From NCBI RefSeq assembly GCF_017315725.1, contig NZ_JAFLRG010000001.1, forward strand, positions 1,798,001 through 1,862,000: a stretch of DNA of 64,000 bases. The letters run 5' to 3'. Every line of letters begins with the position of its first letter. Position 1 is the stretch's first letter. A model generated the notes under the pieces. The model worked only from the letters and a program-made list of their open reading frames with translations, did no database searches and was not told the origin of the DNA. Source of the DNA: Trinickia acidisoli. Lineage in GTDB: Bacteria; Pseudomonadota; Gammaproteobacteria; Burkholderiales; Burkholderiaceae. Of this stretch, positions 36,245 to 45,528 are shown one piece after another. The position numbers were made by a program, and so were the translations under genes.

Positions 36245-38551
36245 TTGTTCAAACCTCATCGCTTTGTTCCTAAGACGGTTGCGGTCGCGGCGCTTGCCGC
36301 TCACGGGCTCATCGCTCACGCGGCGACGGCGCCTTTCGTGGTGCAAGACATCCGCATCGAGGGCTTGCAACGGGTGGAGCCCGGCACGGTGTTCTCCTAT
36401 CTGCCGATCAAACGAGGCGATACGTTCACGGACGACAAGGCGTCCAGTGCGATCCGCGCGCTGTACGCGACGGGTTTCTTCAGCGACGTGCGCATCGCGA
36501 CCGAAGGCGGCGTCGTGATCGTGAACGTCGTCGAGCGGCCGGCCATCGGGGAGATCGATTTCGCGGGCTTGCACGAATTCGACAAAGACGCGTTGACGAA
36601 AGCGCTCAAGGGCGTCGGCCTCTCGCCGGGCCGCTACTACGACAAGGCGATCGTCGATCGCGCGGAGCAGGAGCTCAAGCGGCAATATCTGACGCGCGGC
36701 TTCTATGACGCCGAGGTCACGACGACGGTCACGCCGCTGGATACGAGCCGCGTGTCGATCCTGTTCTCGGTGAACGAGGGCCCGAGTGCGAAGATTCGCC
36801 AAGTCAACTTCATCGGCAACAAGGTGTTCAGCACGAGCACGTTGCGCGACGAGATGCAATTGTCCACGCCGAACTGGTTCTCGTGGTACACGAAGAACGA
36901 CCTCTATTCGAAGGACAAGCTGACGAACGACCTCGAGAACGTCCGCACGTTCTACCTGAACCGCGGCTATCTCGAGTTCAACATCGAGTCGACCCAGGTG
37001 TCGATTTCGCCCGACAAGAAGGACATGTACCTGACGCTGACGGTGCACGAGGGCGAGCCGTACACGGTGTCCAGCGTCAAGCTGGCGGGCAATCTGCTCG
37101 ATCGCGGTCCCGAGTTGCAAAAGCTCATCACGGTCAAGGCCGGGCAGCGCTTCTCGGCCGATAAGCTGAAAGCGACGACGAAGGCGATCGTCGACAAGCT
37201 CGGCGAGTACGGCTATGCGTTCGCGACCGTGAATGCGCAGCCCGATATCGATCAAGTGCACCACAAGGTGGCGCTGACGCTGCAGGTCGATCCCAGCCGC
37301 CGCGTGTATGTTCGCCATATCAACATCACGGGCAATACGCGTACGCGCGACGAAGTCATCCGCCGCGAAATGCGTCAGCTCGAGAGCTCCTGGTTCGATT
37401 CGAGCCGTCTCTCGCTCTCGAAAGACCGGATCAACCGCCTCGGCTACTTCACCGACGTCGAGGTGACGACGGTGCCCGTGCCGGGCACGCCCGACCAGGT
37501 CGACGTCGACGTTGCCGTCAAGGAAAAGCCGACGGGCGCGATCACGCTCGGCGCAGGCTTTTCGTCGACGGACAAGGTCGTGCTGTCGGCCGGTATTTCA
37601 CAGGACAACGTCTTCGGCTCGGGCACGAGCCTTTCCGTGAACGTCAACACGGCCCAGTACTATCGGACGCTGACGGTGACGCAGGTCGATCCGTACTTCA
37701 CCGTCGACGGCATCAAGCGGATTACCGACGTTTACTACCGCACGACCCAACCGCTGTATTACTCGACGAGTTCGAGCTTCCGGATCATCACGGCCGGCGG
37801 CGATTTGAAATTCGGGATTCCATTCTCGGAAGTCGATACGGTCTATTTCGGCGCCGGTCTCGAGCAGAACCGCCTCGACGTCGACAGCGCTACGCCGCAG
37901 GTCTATAAGGACTACGTGCAGGATTTCGGCCGCGTGTCCAATAACATACCGGTCACGGCTTCATGGTCGCGCGATGCGCGCGACAGCGCGCTCGTGCCGA
38001 GCCGCGGCTACTTTACGCAAGCAAGCGCCGAATACGGTACGCCGCTCGGCGCGACTCAGTATTACAAGGCCGACATGCAGGCCCAGTACTACTACTCGTT
38101 CGCGCGCGGCTTCGTGCTCGGGCTGAACTTCCAGGGCGGCTACGGCAACGGTCTCGGCGGCCGGCCGTTCCCGATCTTCAAGAACTACTTCGCTGGTGGT
38201 ATCGGCTCGGTGCGCGGCTATGAACCGAGCTCGCTCGGCCCGCGCGACCTCACGACGAACGACCCGATCGGCGGCTCGAAGATGGTCGTCGGCAACATCG
38301 AATTGACGTTCCCGCTGCCAGGTACCGGGTACGACCGCACGCTGCGCGTGTTCACGTTCCTCGACGGCGGTAACGTTTGGGGCACTGAAGGGGCGAGCGT
38401 CGGCGCGGACGGTTTGCGTTACGGCTATGGCTTGGGTCTCGCATGGATTTCGCCGATCGGCCCGCTCAAGCTGAGCTTGGGCTTCCCGGTCACGAAACAC
38501 GCGGGCGACCAATACCAGAAATTCCAATTCCAGATCGGGACGGCGTTCTAA
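36245..38551 (+). CDS. bamA: Outer membrane protein assembly factor BamA
   Basis: 768 residues from TTG 36245 (MLFKPHRFVPKTVAVAALAA). GGGGAAG just upstream and the immediate signal peptide, probably cut after IAHA, favour it. Alternatives are ATG 36218 (nine more residues) and GTG 36179. BamA folds beta-barrel proteins into the outer membrane. Five POTRA domains (about 28-425, starting APFVVQDIRIEGLQRVEPG) precede a 16-strand barrel; the loop-6 motif VRGYEPSS and the C-terminal KFQFQIGTAF, ending in Phe, are present. Followed by skp after 38 bases. Confidence 0.95.
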   Translation: MFKPHRFVPKTVAVAALAAHGLIAHAATAPFVVQDIRIEGLQRVEPGTVFSYLPIKRGDTFTDDKASSAIRALYATGFFSDVRIATEGGVVIVNVVERPAIGEIDFAGLHEFDKDALTKALKGVGLSPGRYYDKAIVDRAEQELKRQYLTRGFYDAEVTTTVTPLDTSRVSILFSVNEGPSAKIRQVNFIGNKVFSTSTLRDEMQLSTPNWFSWYTKNDLYSKDKLTNDLENVRTFYLNRGYLEFNIESTQVSISPDKKDMYLTLTVHEGEPYTVSSVKLAGNLLDRGPELQKLITVKAGQRFSADKLKATTKAIVDKLGEYGYAFATVNAQPDIDQVHHKVALTLQVDPSRRVYVRHINITGNTRTRDEVIRREMRQLESSWFDSSRLSLSKDRINRLGYFTDVEVTTVPVPGTPDQVDVDVAVKEKPTGAITLGAGFSSTDKVVLSAGISQDNVFGSGTSLSVNVNTAQYYRTLTVTQVDPYFTVDGIKRITDVYYRTTQPLYYSTSSSFRIITAGGDLKFGIPFSEVDTVYFGAGLEQNRLDVDSATPQVYKDYVQDFGRVSNNIPVTASWSRDARDSALVPSRGYFTQASAEYGTPLGATQYYKADMQAQYYYSFARGFVLGLNFQGGYGNGLGGRPFPIFKNYFAGGIGSVRGYEPSSLGPRDLTTNDPIGGSKMVVGNIELTFPLPGTGYDRTLRVFTFLDGGNVWGTEGASVGADGLRYGYGLGLAWISPIGPLKLSLGFPVTKHAGDQYQKFQFQIGTAF

Positions 38552-38589
38552 GGGCGCGCCATACCCGGTCCAGCATCGAGAGGACAATT

Positions 38590-39123
38590 TTGCAAACCGG
38601 TACGTTTATCAAGCGTGTGATGTGTGCGGTGGCGCTGACGGGGATGCTCGTGGCCGGTGTCGCGCAAGCGCAAGAGGCCCGCATCGCGGCAGTCAACTCG
38701 GACCGCATCCTGCGCGAGTCGGCGGCGGCCAAAGCCGCCCAGCTCAAGCTCGAGGCGGAATTCGCGAAGCGCGACAAGGATCTGCAGGACATGGCAAGCC
38801 ACCTGAAGACGTTGTCCGACCAACTCGACAAAAACGCCGCGTCGCTGTCGCCGGCCGACCGCGCGGCGAAGCAGACCCAATTATCGAATCTCGATAGCGA
38901 GTTCCAGCGCAAGCAACGCGAGTTTCGCGAAGACTTGAACCAGCGCCGCAACGAAGAACTCGCGGCGGTGCTCGACAAGGCGAACAAGGTCATCAAGCAG
39001 ATCGCCGAACAGCAGCACTACGATCTGATCGTGCAGGAAGCCGTCTACGTGAGCCCGCGCATCGACATCACCGATCAGGTACTCAAGGCGCTGGCCGCCT
39101 CGAGCCCAAGCGCGACGAACTGA
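38590..39123 (+). CDS. skp: Periplasmic chaperone Skp/OmpH
   Basis: 177 residues from TTG 38590, with GAGAGGA ending 6 bases before it; the next ATG (38620) would truncate the signal peptide. Signal peptide [20 protein letters not shown] with cleavage after AQA. The mature part starts [20 protein letters not shown], followed by a long coiled coil (about 45-130) and a C-terminal [20 protein letters not shown]. Trimeric chaperone that carries outer-membrane proteins toward BamA, its upstream neighbour. Directly followed by lpxD. Confidence 0.93.
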   Translation: MQTGTFIKRVMCAVALTGMLVAGVAQAQEARIAAVNSDRILRESAAAKAAQLKLEAEFAKRDKDLQDMASHLKTLSDQLDKNAASLSPADRAAKQTQLSNLDSEFQRKQREFREDLNQRRNEELAAVLDKANKVIKQIAEQQHYDLIVQEAVYVSPRIDITDQVLKALAASSPSATN

Positions 39124-39142
39124 CCGACGGAGCAGCACGCGA

Positions 39143-40216
39143 ATGGCATTGACGCTCGAGCAAATCGCGCAGCGCTTCGGTGGCGAAGTGGTCGGCGACG
39201 CGAGCCTGAAGGTGGCGGGCTTGGCGCCGCTCGATCAAGCGCAGCCGCATCAACTGGCGTTTCTCGCCAATCCGAAATACCTGTCGCAAGTCGAGACGAC
39301 CCAAGCCGGTGCTGTCTTGATCGCGCCGGCCGATCTCGACAAGCTTGCCTCGCGCGAGGGGTGTAATTTCATCGTCACGCCGAACCCGTACGCTTACTTT
39401 GCGCGGGTCGCCCAATTGTTCATCGATTTGGCGGCGCCCAAAGCGCCTGCGGGGGTGCATCCGAGCGCCGTCATCGACCCGAGCGCGCAGGTGGCGCCCG
39501 ACGCTGTCGTCGGGCCGCATGTCGTGATCGAAGCGGGTGCGGTCGTCGGCGAGGGCGTGCGCATCGACGCGAACGTCACGATCGGGCGCGGCACGCGCAT
39601 CGGCGAGGGCTCGCATCTCTACCCCAACGTCACGGTCTATCACGGCTGCCAGATCGGGCCGCGCGCGATCGTGCACGCGGGCGCAGTCGTCGGCTCGGAC
39701 GGCTTCGGCTTCGCGCCCGACTTCGTCGGCGAGGGCGATGCGCGCACGGGTAGCTGGGTCAAGATTCCGCAAGTCGGCGGGGTCGTGATCGGTGCCGACG
39801 TCGAAATCGGCGCCAACACGGCGATCGATCGCGGCGCGATGGCCGATACGATCATCGAAGCGTGCGTGAAGATCGACAACCTCGTGCAGATCGGTCACAA
39901 CTGCAAGATCGGCGCCTACACCGTCATCGCCGGTTGCACCGGCATCGCGGGCAGCACGACGATCGGCCGCCACTGCCTGATCGGCGGTGCGGTCGGCATT
40001 GCAGGGCACCTGACGCTTGCCGATCACGTCGTCGTAACGGCGAAATCGGGCGTATCCAAGTCGCTGCTCAAGCCGGGCACGTACTCGAGCACCCTCTCGG
40101 CCGTCGGCCAGGCCGAATGGAACAAGAGCGCAGTGTTGATGCGCAATCTGGACAAGATGCGCATGCGCATCAAAGCCCTCGAAGCCGCGCTTGCCGAGCG
40201 AGGTGGCAACGTTTGA
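39143..40216 (+). CDS. lpxD: UDP-3-O-acylglucosamine N-acyltransferase
   Basis: 357 residues. Adds the N-linked hydroxyacyl chain of lipid A. N-terminal uridine-binding domain (1-105, with [10 protein letters not shown]), then a left-handed beta-helix of hexapeptide repeats (about 108-310) containing DGFGFAPDF and the catalytic histidine in [14 protein letters not shown], and a C-terminal helix. Third step of lipid A synthesis; its neighbours fabZ, lpxA and lpxB are in the conserved order. Confidence 0.97.
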   Translation: MALTLEQIAQRFGGEVVGDASLKVAGLAPLDQAQPHQLAFLANPKYLSQVETTQAGAVLIAPADLDKLASREGCNFIVTPNPYAYFARVAQLFIDLAAPKAPAGVHPSAVIDPSAQVAPDAVVGPHVVIEAGAVVGEGVRIDANVTIGRGTRIGEGSHLYPNVTVYHGCQIGPRAIVHAGAVVGSDGFGFAPDFVGEGDARTGSWVKIPQVGGVVIGADVEIGANTAIDRGAMADTIIEACVKIDNLVQIGHNCKIGAYTVIAGCTGIAGSTTIGRHCLIGGAVGIAGHLTLADHVVVTAKSGVSKSLLKPGTYSSTLSAVGQAEWNKSAVLMRNLDKMRMRIKALEAALAERGGNV

Positions 40217-40332
40217 GCTAGCGCGAGGACACCGCGCCGCGAAACCGAACTGGAACAGGCGCGCATCCGTCGCCGCGATCAGCATCCGCAGTTAATTACC
40301 CGCGCGAGAGCATTGCGTGGAGCAGACACACC

Positions 40333-40791
40333 ATGAGCACTGAAAAAATCAATCTCGACATCCATAAGATTCTTACGCTGCTGCCGCATCGCTATCCGAT
40401 CCTGCTCGTGGATCGGGTGCTCGAGCTCGAGCCGCACAAGAGCATCAAAGCGTTGAAGAACGTGTCGATCAACGAGCCGTACTTCATGGGGCACTTCCCG
40501 CAGCGTCCGGTGATGCCCGGCGTGCTGATCCTCGAAGCGCTCGCGCAAACAGCGGCACTTCTGACGTTCGCCGAGGAGGCGCACGATCCCGAAACGACGC
40601 TGTACTACTTCGTTGGTATCGACGGGGCGCGTTTTAAGCGTGTGGTCGAACCGGGCGATCAATTGATTCTCAATGTGACGTTCGAGCGCTATATGCGCGG
40701 CATCTGGAAATTCAAGGCGCGTGCGGAGGTCGAAGGTGCCATCGCCGCCGAAGCCGAGCTGATGTGCACGGTCAAGCAGACGAACGAGTGA
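40333..40791 (+). CDS. fabZ: 3-hydroxyacyl-ACP dehydratase FabZ
   Basis: 152 residues, hot-dog fold. Dehydrates 3-hydroxyacyl-ACP in fatty-acid elongation and so competes with LpxA and LpxD for hydroxyacyl-ACP. Catalytic H54 in [15 protein letters not shown] and E68 in LILEALAQ. N-terminal [17 protein letters not shown] is diagnostic. A 116-base gap to lpxD leaves room for a separate promoter, but none is obvious. Confidence 0.97.
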   Translation: MSTEKINLDIHKILTLLPHRYPILLVDRVLELEPHKSIKALKNVSINEPYFMGHFPQRPVMPGVLILEALAQTAALLTFAEEAHDPETTLYYFVGIDGARFKRVVEPGDQLILNVTFERYMRGIWKFKARAEVEGAIAAEAELMCTVKQTNE

Positions 40792-40918
40792 TCGATTCGC
40801 GCGAGCGCGCAACCTGTCGCGCATGACGCGCAGTGCGCCGTCGGCCCTTCGCAGCAAGGAAGGGCGAGCCGGGTCGGCCGATACGTCGCAATTGAGCAAA
40901 GAGAAGGGCCACAAGCGT

Positions 40919-41707
40919 ATGAGCAGCATTCATCCCACCGCGATCATCGAGCCGGGCGCGCAGCTCGGCGCAGACGTCGAGATCGGACCGTACGCGATCG
41001 TCGGCGCGAACGTCACGATCGGCGAGCGCACGAAGGTCGGTTCGCATAGCGTGATCGAAGGCTATACGACGATCGGCGTCGACAATCGGATCGGCCACTA
41101 CGCCTCTGTCGGCGGGCGTCCGCAAGACATGAAGTACCAGGGCGAGCCCACGCGTCTCGTCGTCGGAGATCGCAACACGATCCGCGAGTTCACCACGATC
41201 CATACGGGTACGGTGCAAGACGGCGGCGTGACGACGCTGGGCGACGACAACTGGATCATGGCGTACGTTCACATCGGCCACGATTGCCATGTCGGCAGCC
41301 ACGTCATTTTGTCGAGCAACGCGCAGATGGCCGGGCACGTCATCATCGGCGACTGGGCGATCATCGGCGGGATGTCGGGCGTGCATCAGTTCGTGAAAAT
41401 CGGCGAGCATTCGATGCTCGGCGGCGCGTCGGCGCTCGTGCAGGACATACCACCGTTCGTCATCGCCGCGGGCAACAAGGCCGAACCGCACGGCATCAAC
41501 GTCGAAGGGCTGCGTCGGCGCGGCTTTTCGGCCGACGCGATCTCCGCGCTGCGTAGCGCGTACCGGCTGCTGTACAAGAACGGTCTGTCGCTCGAAGAGG
41601 CCAAGGCACAGCTCGCGGAACTCGCTTTGGCGGGCGGCGACGGCGACGAGCCCGTGCGCAAGCTCATCGCGTTCATCGAAACGTCGCAGCGCGGCATCAT
41701 TCGCTAG
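40919..41707 (+). CDS. lpxA: UDP-N-acetylglucosamine acyltransferase
   Basis: 262 residues from ATG 40919 ([20 protein letters not shown]). First step of lipid A synthesis: transfer of a 3-hydroxyacyl chain to UDP-GlcNAc. Left-handed beta-helix of hexapeptide repeats to about residue 190, the catalytic base H121 in [12 protein letters not shown], and a C-terminal helical domain starting [17 protein letters not shown]. Length equals E. coli LpxA (262). Confidence 0.97.
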   Translation: MSSIHPTAIIEPGAQLGADVEIGPYAIVGANVTIGERTKVGSHSVIEGYTTIGVDNRIGHYASVGGRPQDMKYQGEPTRLVVGDRNTIREFTTIHTGTVQDGGVTTLGDDNWIMAYVHIGHDCHVGSHVILSSNAQMAGHVIIGDWAIIGGMSGVHQFVKIGEHSMLGGASALVQDIPPFVIAAGNKAEPHGINVEGLRRRGFSADAISALRSAYRLLYKNGLSLEEAKAQLAELALAGGDGDEPVRKLIAFIETSQRGIIR

Positions 41708-41716
41708 CCTGCGCCG

Positions 41717-42886
41717 ATGACGCCGCAATCGAATGGGCTGCGCGTCGCGATGGTTGCCGGCGAACCGTCGGGCGACTTGCTGGCGGCCTCGCTGCTGGGC
41801 GGCCTCGCGCGCGCATTGCCCGGAGGCACGCGCTATTACGGCATCGGCGGCCCTCGCATGGCCGCGCAGGGCTTCGAAGCCCACTGGCCGATGGACAAGC
41901 TCGCCGTGCGCGGCTATGTCGAGGCGCTGCGCCACATCCCCGAAATCCTCGGCATTCGCAGCGAACTGAAGCGTCAATTGCTGGCGGAGCCGCCGCATGC
42001 GTTCATCGGCGTCGATGCGCCCGACTTCAATTTCGGGCTCGAGCAGGCATTACGGGGCGCGGGCATTCCGACGATTCACTTCGTCTGCCCGTCGATCTGG
42101 GCCTGGCGCGGCGGCCGCATCAAGACGATCGCGAAAGCCGTCGATCACATGCTCTGCGTGTTCCCGTTCGAGACAGCGCTGCTCGAAAAGGCGGGGGTGC
42201 CGGCCACGTACGTCGGCCATCCGCTCGCGGACGAGATTCCGCTCGAACCCGATGTCGCCGGTGCCCGCGCGGCGCTGGGCTTGCCCGCGACAGGGCCCGT
42301 CCTCGCCGTGTTGCCAGGCAGCCGGCGCTCGGAGATCGGCTTGATCGGCTCGACGTTTTTTGCGGCGATGGCGCTCATGCAACGCCGCGAACCGGATTTG
42401 AGATTCATCATGCCGGCAGCCACGCCCGCGTTGCGCGAACTGCTGGAGCCGTTGGTCGCCGCGCACCCTGGGCTTGCGCTCACGATGACGGACGGCGACG
42501 CGCAGCGTGCAATGACGGCCGCCGACGCCGTGCTCGTGAAAAGCGGGACGGTCACGCTCGAGGCGGCCCTGCTCAAGAAACCGATGGTGATCTCGTACAA
42601 GGTGCCTTGGCTGACGGGTGAGATCATGCGCCGGCAGGGCTATTTGCCGTACGTCGGCCTGCCCAATATCCTCGCTGGGCGCTTCGTCGTCCCCGAGCTC
42701 TTACAGAATTTCGCGACGCCGCAGGCGCTTGCCGATGCGGCGCTCGTGCAGTTGCACGACGTAGCGAATCGGCGCACGCTGACCGAGGTGTTCACGCAGA
42801 TGCATTTGACGCTGCGCCGGAACACGGCGGAGCGCGCAGCCGAGGCGGTTGCGCGCGTCATTGCAGAGAGGAAGCCGCGCTCATGA
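41717..42886 (+). CDS. lpxB: Lipid-A-disaccharide synthase
   Basis: 389 residues, GT19 glycosyltransferase. Joins UDP-diacylglucosamine and lipid X. Signature segments: [18 protein letters not shown], the [15 protein letters not shown] loop, [27 protein letters not shown], and LPGSRRSEI. Complete compared with E. coli (382). It begins 9 bases after lpxA and its stop overlaps the rnhB start by 4 bases. Confidence 0.97.
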   Translation: MTPQSNGLRVAMVAGEPSGDLLAASLLGGLARALPGGTRYYGIGGPRMAAQGFEAHWPMDKLAVRGYVEALRHIPEILGIRSELKRQLLAEPPHAFIGVDAPDFNFGLEQALRGAGIPTIHFVCPSIWAWRGGRIKTIAKAVDHMLCVFPFETALLEKAGVPATYVGHPLADEIPLEPDVAGARAALGLPATGPVLAVLPGSRRSEIGLIGSTFFAAMALMQRREPDLRFIMPAATPALRELLEPLVAAHPGLALTMTDGDAQRAMTAADAVLVKSGTVTLEAALLKKPMVISYKVPWLTGEIMRRQGYLPYVGLPNILAGRFVVPELLQNFATPQALADAALVQLHDVANRRTLTEVFTQMHLTLRRNTAERAAEAVARVIAERKPRS

Positions 42887-43599
42887 CGATGTCGCGACCC
42901 GCACGATCGAAACCTGCGGCCGGCGCTGCCGAACCGGCGGCCCCCGCGTCGACCGGTGCCAAGCAGAGCGCGCCACCGCAAGGCGCACTCGATTTCAATT
43001 CGCCGCTCGATATCGTGTGCGGTGTCGACGAGGCGGGACGCGGGCCGCTCGCCGGTCCCGTCGTCGCGGCCGCCGTTATTCTTGATCCGAAGCGCCGCAT
43101 CCGCGGGCTCGACGACTCCAAGGCGCTGACGGCCAAAAAGCGCGAGGCGCTCTACGAGAAGATCGTCGAGAAATCGCTTGCGTATTGCGTAGCGTCGGCG
43201 AGCGTCGAGGAGATCGATCACCTCAACATATTGCACGCGACCATGCTGGCCATGAAGCGGGCCGTCGAAGGGCTTTCGCTGGCGCCGACGCTTGCCCGCA
43301 TCGACGGCAACCGCTGCCCCCAGCTTTCCATCCGCAGCGAAGCGATCGTCGGCGGCGACGCGCTCGTGCCGGCGATTTCGGCGGCGTCGATTCTCGCGAA
43401 AGTCACGCGCGATCGCATGCTGCTCGAACTGCACGAGTGCTTTCCGATGTACGGTTTCAACGCGCACTTCGGCTATGGCACGCCGCAGCATTTGGCGGCA
43501 CTCACGCAGCACGGGCCGTGCGAGCATCACCGGCGCTCGTTCGCACCGGTGCGGGTGGCATTCGCTCGGCTGGGGCCTCTCTCCGGTTCACTTTCGTGA
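42883..43599 (+). CDS. rnhB: Ribonuclease HII
   Basis: 238 residues. Removes ribonucleotides and RNA primers from DNA. Catalytic D49-E50 in [15 protein letters not shown], then [20 protein letters not shown], and the metal-binding aspartate region ARIDGNRCP. About 40 Ala/Pro-rich residues precede the catalytic domain, absent from E. coli RnhB (198); a start further in cannot be excluded, but ATG 42883 overlaps the lpxB stop. Its own stop overlaps the next GTG start (GTGA). Confidence 0.95.
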   Translation: MTMSRPARSKPAAGAAEPAAPASTGAKQSAPPQGALDFNSPLDIVCGVDEAGRGPLAGPVVAAAVILDPKRRIRGLDDSKALTAKKREALYEKIVEKSLAYCVASASVEEIDHLNILHATMLAMKRAVEGLSLAPTLARIDGNRCPQLSIRSEAIVGGDALVPAISAASILAKVTRDRMLLELHECFPMYGFNAHFGYGTPQHLAALTQHGPCEHHRRSFAPVRVAFARLGPLSGSLS

Positions 43600-44381
43600 A
43601 AGCGATTACTTCGCGCGACAACCCGTTCTACAAGCACCTGAAGGCGTTGGCCGCTTCGACGCACCAGCAGAAGAAGGGCGGCCAAGCGCTGTTGGAGGGC
43701 TTTCACCTTGCCGCTGCTTATCTCGACGTGGCGGGCCAACCCGAAACGTGCGTCGTGACGGAGGGTGCGCTGCGGCATGACGAGGCGCGGGCGATCGTCG
43801 CGCGCATCGACGCGGATCGCGTCGTCATGTTGCCCGACGCGCTGTTCGGCCAGGTGTCGAACGTTGTGCACGGCGTGGGCATGCTCTTGGTCGTGTGCAA
43901 GCTCGGCGCGGCGCTGCCCGAGCGGGTAGAGACAACCTGTGTCGTGCTCGACGGCGTGCAAGACGCGGGCAATGTCGGATCGATCCTGCGCAGCGCTGCG
44001 GCGGCCGGCGTGAAACAGGTATTTTGCGCGCCGGGCACGGCCTACGCGTGGTCATCGAAAGTGCTGCGCTCGGGAATGGGCGCGCATTTTCTGCTCGACG
44101 TCCACGAAGACGTCGAGGCGGCCGAGTTGATCGGGCGCTTGGCGATACCGGCGGCCATTACCGATTCGCATGGCCCGCAGGCGCTCTACGATTGCGACCT
44201 GTCGGGCCCGGTTGCGTGGGTGTTCGGCAACGAAGGCGCCGGCGTATCGGCGGCGTGGCGTGCCGCTGTCGTCCATCGATTGACGATTCCGCAGCCCGGT
44301 GGGATGGAGTCGCTGAACGTGGCCGCCGCCGCCGCGATTTGCTTGTTCGAACAGTGCCGACAACAGCGCCCGCTGCGCTGA
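43596..44381 (+). CDS. TrmH/SpoU-family RNA 2'-O-methyltransferase
   Basis: 261 residues from GTG 43596, coupled to the rnhB stop. N-terminal RNA-binding domain starts [20 protein letters not shown] (SpoU substrate-binding type), and the C-terminal SPOUT domain contains [31 protein letters not shown] and [19 protein letters not shown], the trefoil-knot SAM site. It methylates a ribose in rRNA or tRNA; RlmB- or TsnR-like members look alike and the target base cannot be named from sequence alone. Last gene of the rightward cluster; convergent with ppsR. Confidence 0.88.
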   Translation: MKAITSRDNPFYKHLKALAASTHQQKKGGQALLEGFHLAAAYLDVAGQPETCVVTEGALRHDEARAIVARIDADRVVMLPDALFGQVSNVVHGVGMLLVVCKLGAALPERVETTCVVLDGVQDAGNVGSILRSAAAAGVKQVFCAPGTAYAWSSKVLRSGMGAHFLLDVHEDVEAAELIGRLAIPAAITDSHGPQALYDCDLSGPVAWVFGNEGAGVSAAWRAAVVHRLTIPQPGGMESLNVAAAAAICLFEQCRQQRPLR

Positions 44382-44417
44382 ACGTAGGCGTGGCCGCGTC
44401 GGCGCACCCGCGCCGTA

Positions 44418-45233
44418 TCAATAAGTCGGCCGGTCGAGCTTGATTTCCTGCAGGACGGTGGTCGCAATTTCTTCGATCGACTTATGCGTCGACGACAGCC
44501 ATTTGATACTTTCGCGCCGCATCAGCGCCTCGGCTTCGTTGATCTCGTAACGGCAGTTTTCCGGCGCGGCGTATTTGCTGCCGGGACGCCGCTCGTTGCG
44601 GATTTCCGATAGCCGTTGCGGATCGATCGACAGCCCGAACAGCTTTTCCCGATGGGCAATGAGCGGCGTCGGCAGCTTGCCGCGCTCGAAGTCCTCGGGA
44701 ATCAACGGATAGTTGGCCGCTTTCACGCCGTACTGCATCGCCAGATAGAGGCTCGTCGGCGTCTTGCCGCTGCGCGAGACGCCGACGAGGATGACGTCCG
44801 CATCGGCGAGATTGCGGTTCGACTGCCCATCGTCGTGCGCCAGCGAAAAGTTGATGGCCTCGATCCGCGTCTTGTACTCGTCGGTGTCGGCGTTCTGGTG
44901 CCCGCGGCCGATCGCGTGGGTCGACTTCATTTCGAGCTCTTGCTCCAGCGGCTCGACGAACTGTTGGAAGATGTCGAGCACGAGCGCATTCGAATTCTTG
45001 ACGATCGCGTTCGATGCGCTGTCGACGAGCGTCGTGAAGACGATCGGGCGGCGTCCGTCGAGCGCTGCCGATTCGCTGATCTTTTCGATCGTGGCGTAGG
45101 CTTTATCGATCGAGTCGACGAACGGAACGCGCACGAGGCGGAACTTTTGGTCGAATTGGGACAGGATCGAGTGCGCGAACGTTTCGGCGGTGATCCCCGT
45201 CCCGTCCGAGACGATGAATACGGTAGGCGGCAT
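44418..45233 (-). CDS. ppsR: PEP synthase regulatory protein (bifunctional kinase/phosphotransferase, DUF299)
   Basis: 271 residues. Opens MPPTVFIVSDGTGITAETFA; the P-loop GVSRSGKT is at 151-158, the kinase motif of this family. PpsR inactivates PEP synthase by ADP-dependent phosphorylation of a threonine and reactivates it by Pi-dependent dephosphorylation. The target gene ppsA is divergent, starting 295 bases away, so enzyme and regulator share an upstream region. Length as E. coli PpsR (277). Confidence 0.96.
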   Translation of the reverse strand: MPPTVFIVSDGTGITAETFAHSILSQFDQKFRLVRVPFVDSIDKAYATIEKISESAALDGRRPIVFTTLVDSASNAIVKNSNALVLDIFQQFVEPLEQELEMKSTHAIGRGHQNADTDEYKTRIEAINFSLAHDDGQSNRNLADADVILVGVSRSGKTPTSLYLAMQYGVKAANYPLIPEDFERGKLPTPLIAHREKLFGLSIDPQRLSEIRNERRPGSKYAAPENCRYEINEAEALMRRESIKWLSSTHKSIEEIATTVLQEIKLDRPTY

Positions 45234-45380
45234 CGGCTAACGCTTCGAAAGCAGCGGACGCTGCGGCAGGAAACGCGATTTTCGCGCGTTTTCGCGAGCA
45301 GGGCGCCGGCGATTGTGATGGATTGTCATTGCACCGTCGCAAGAGCGAAAGCGGCGGGATAGAAGCAGGGTAGAATAGCG

Positions 45381-45443
45381 GCAACCTGTTGGATAAGCAA
45401 TTGCAATTGGCTACTGTCGGCGATTGCTTCTCCAACAGGTTGC
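45381..45443 (+). promoter_or_regulatory. Large hairpin in the ppsA leader
   Basis: GCAACCTGTTGGA (45381-45393) is an exact inverse of TCCAACAGGTTGC (45431-45443). After one T/C mismatch, AAGCAAT (45395-45401) pairs with ATTGCTT (45423-45429), giving about 20 paired bases with a 21-nt loop. A TAGAAT (45371-45376) just before could be the -10 of ppsA. The hairpin ends 85 bases before the ATG. Confidence 0.75.
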
Positions 45444-45528
45444 GCGTGCTGCGCGCTGGGCTCCAATAGTCCGCGCGCACCAAGCCCACACGCGCGGCCG
45501 AGTATTTTCTTCACACTTAGGGGCTTGT

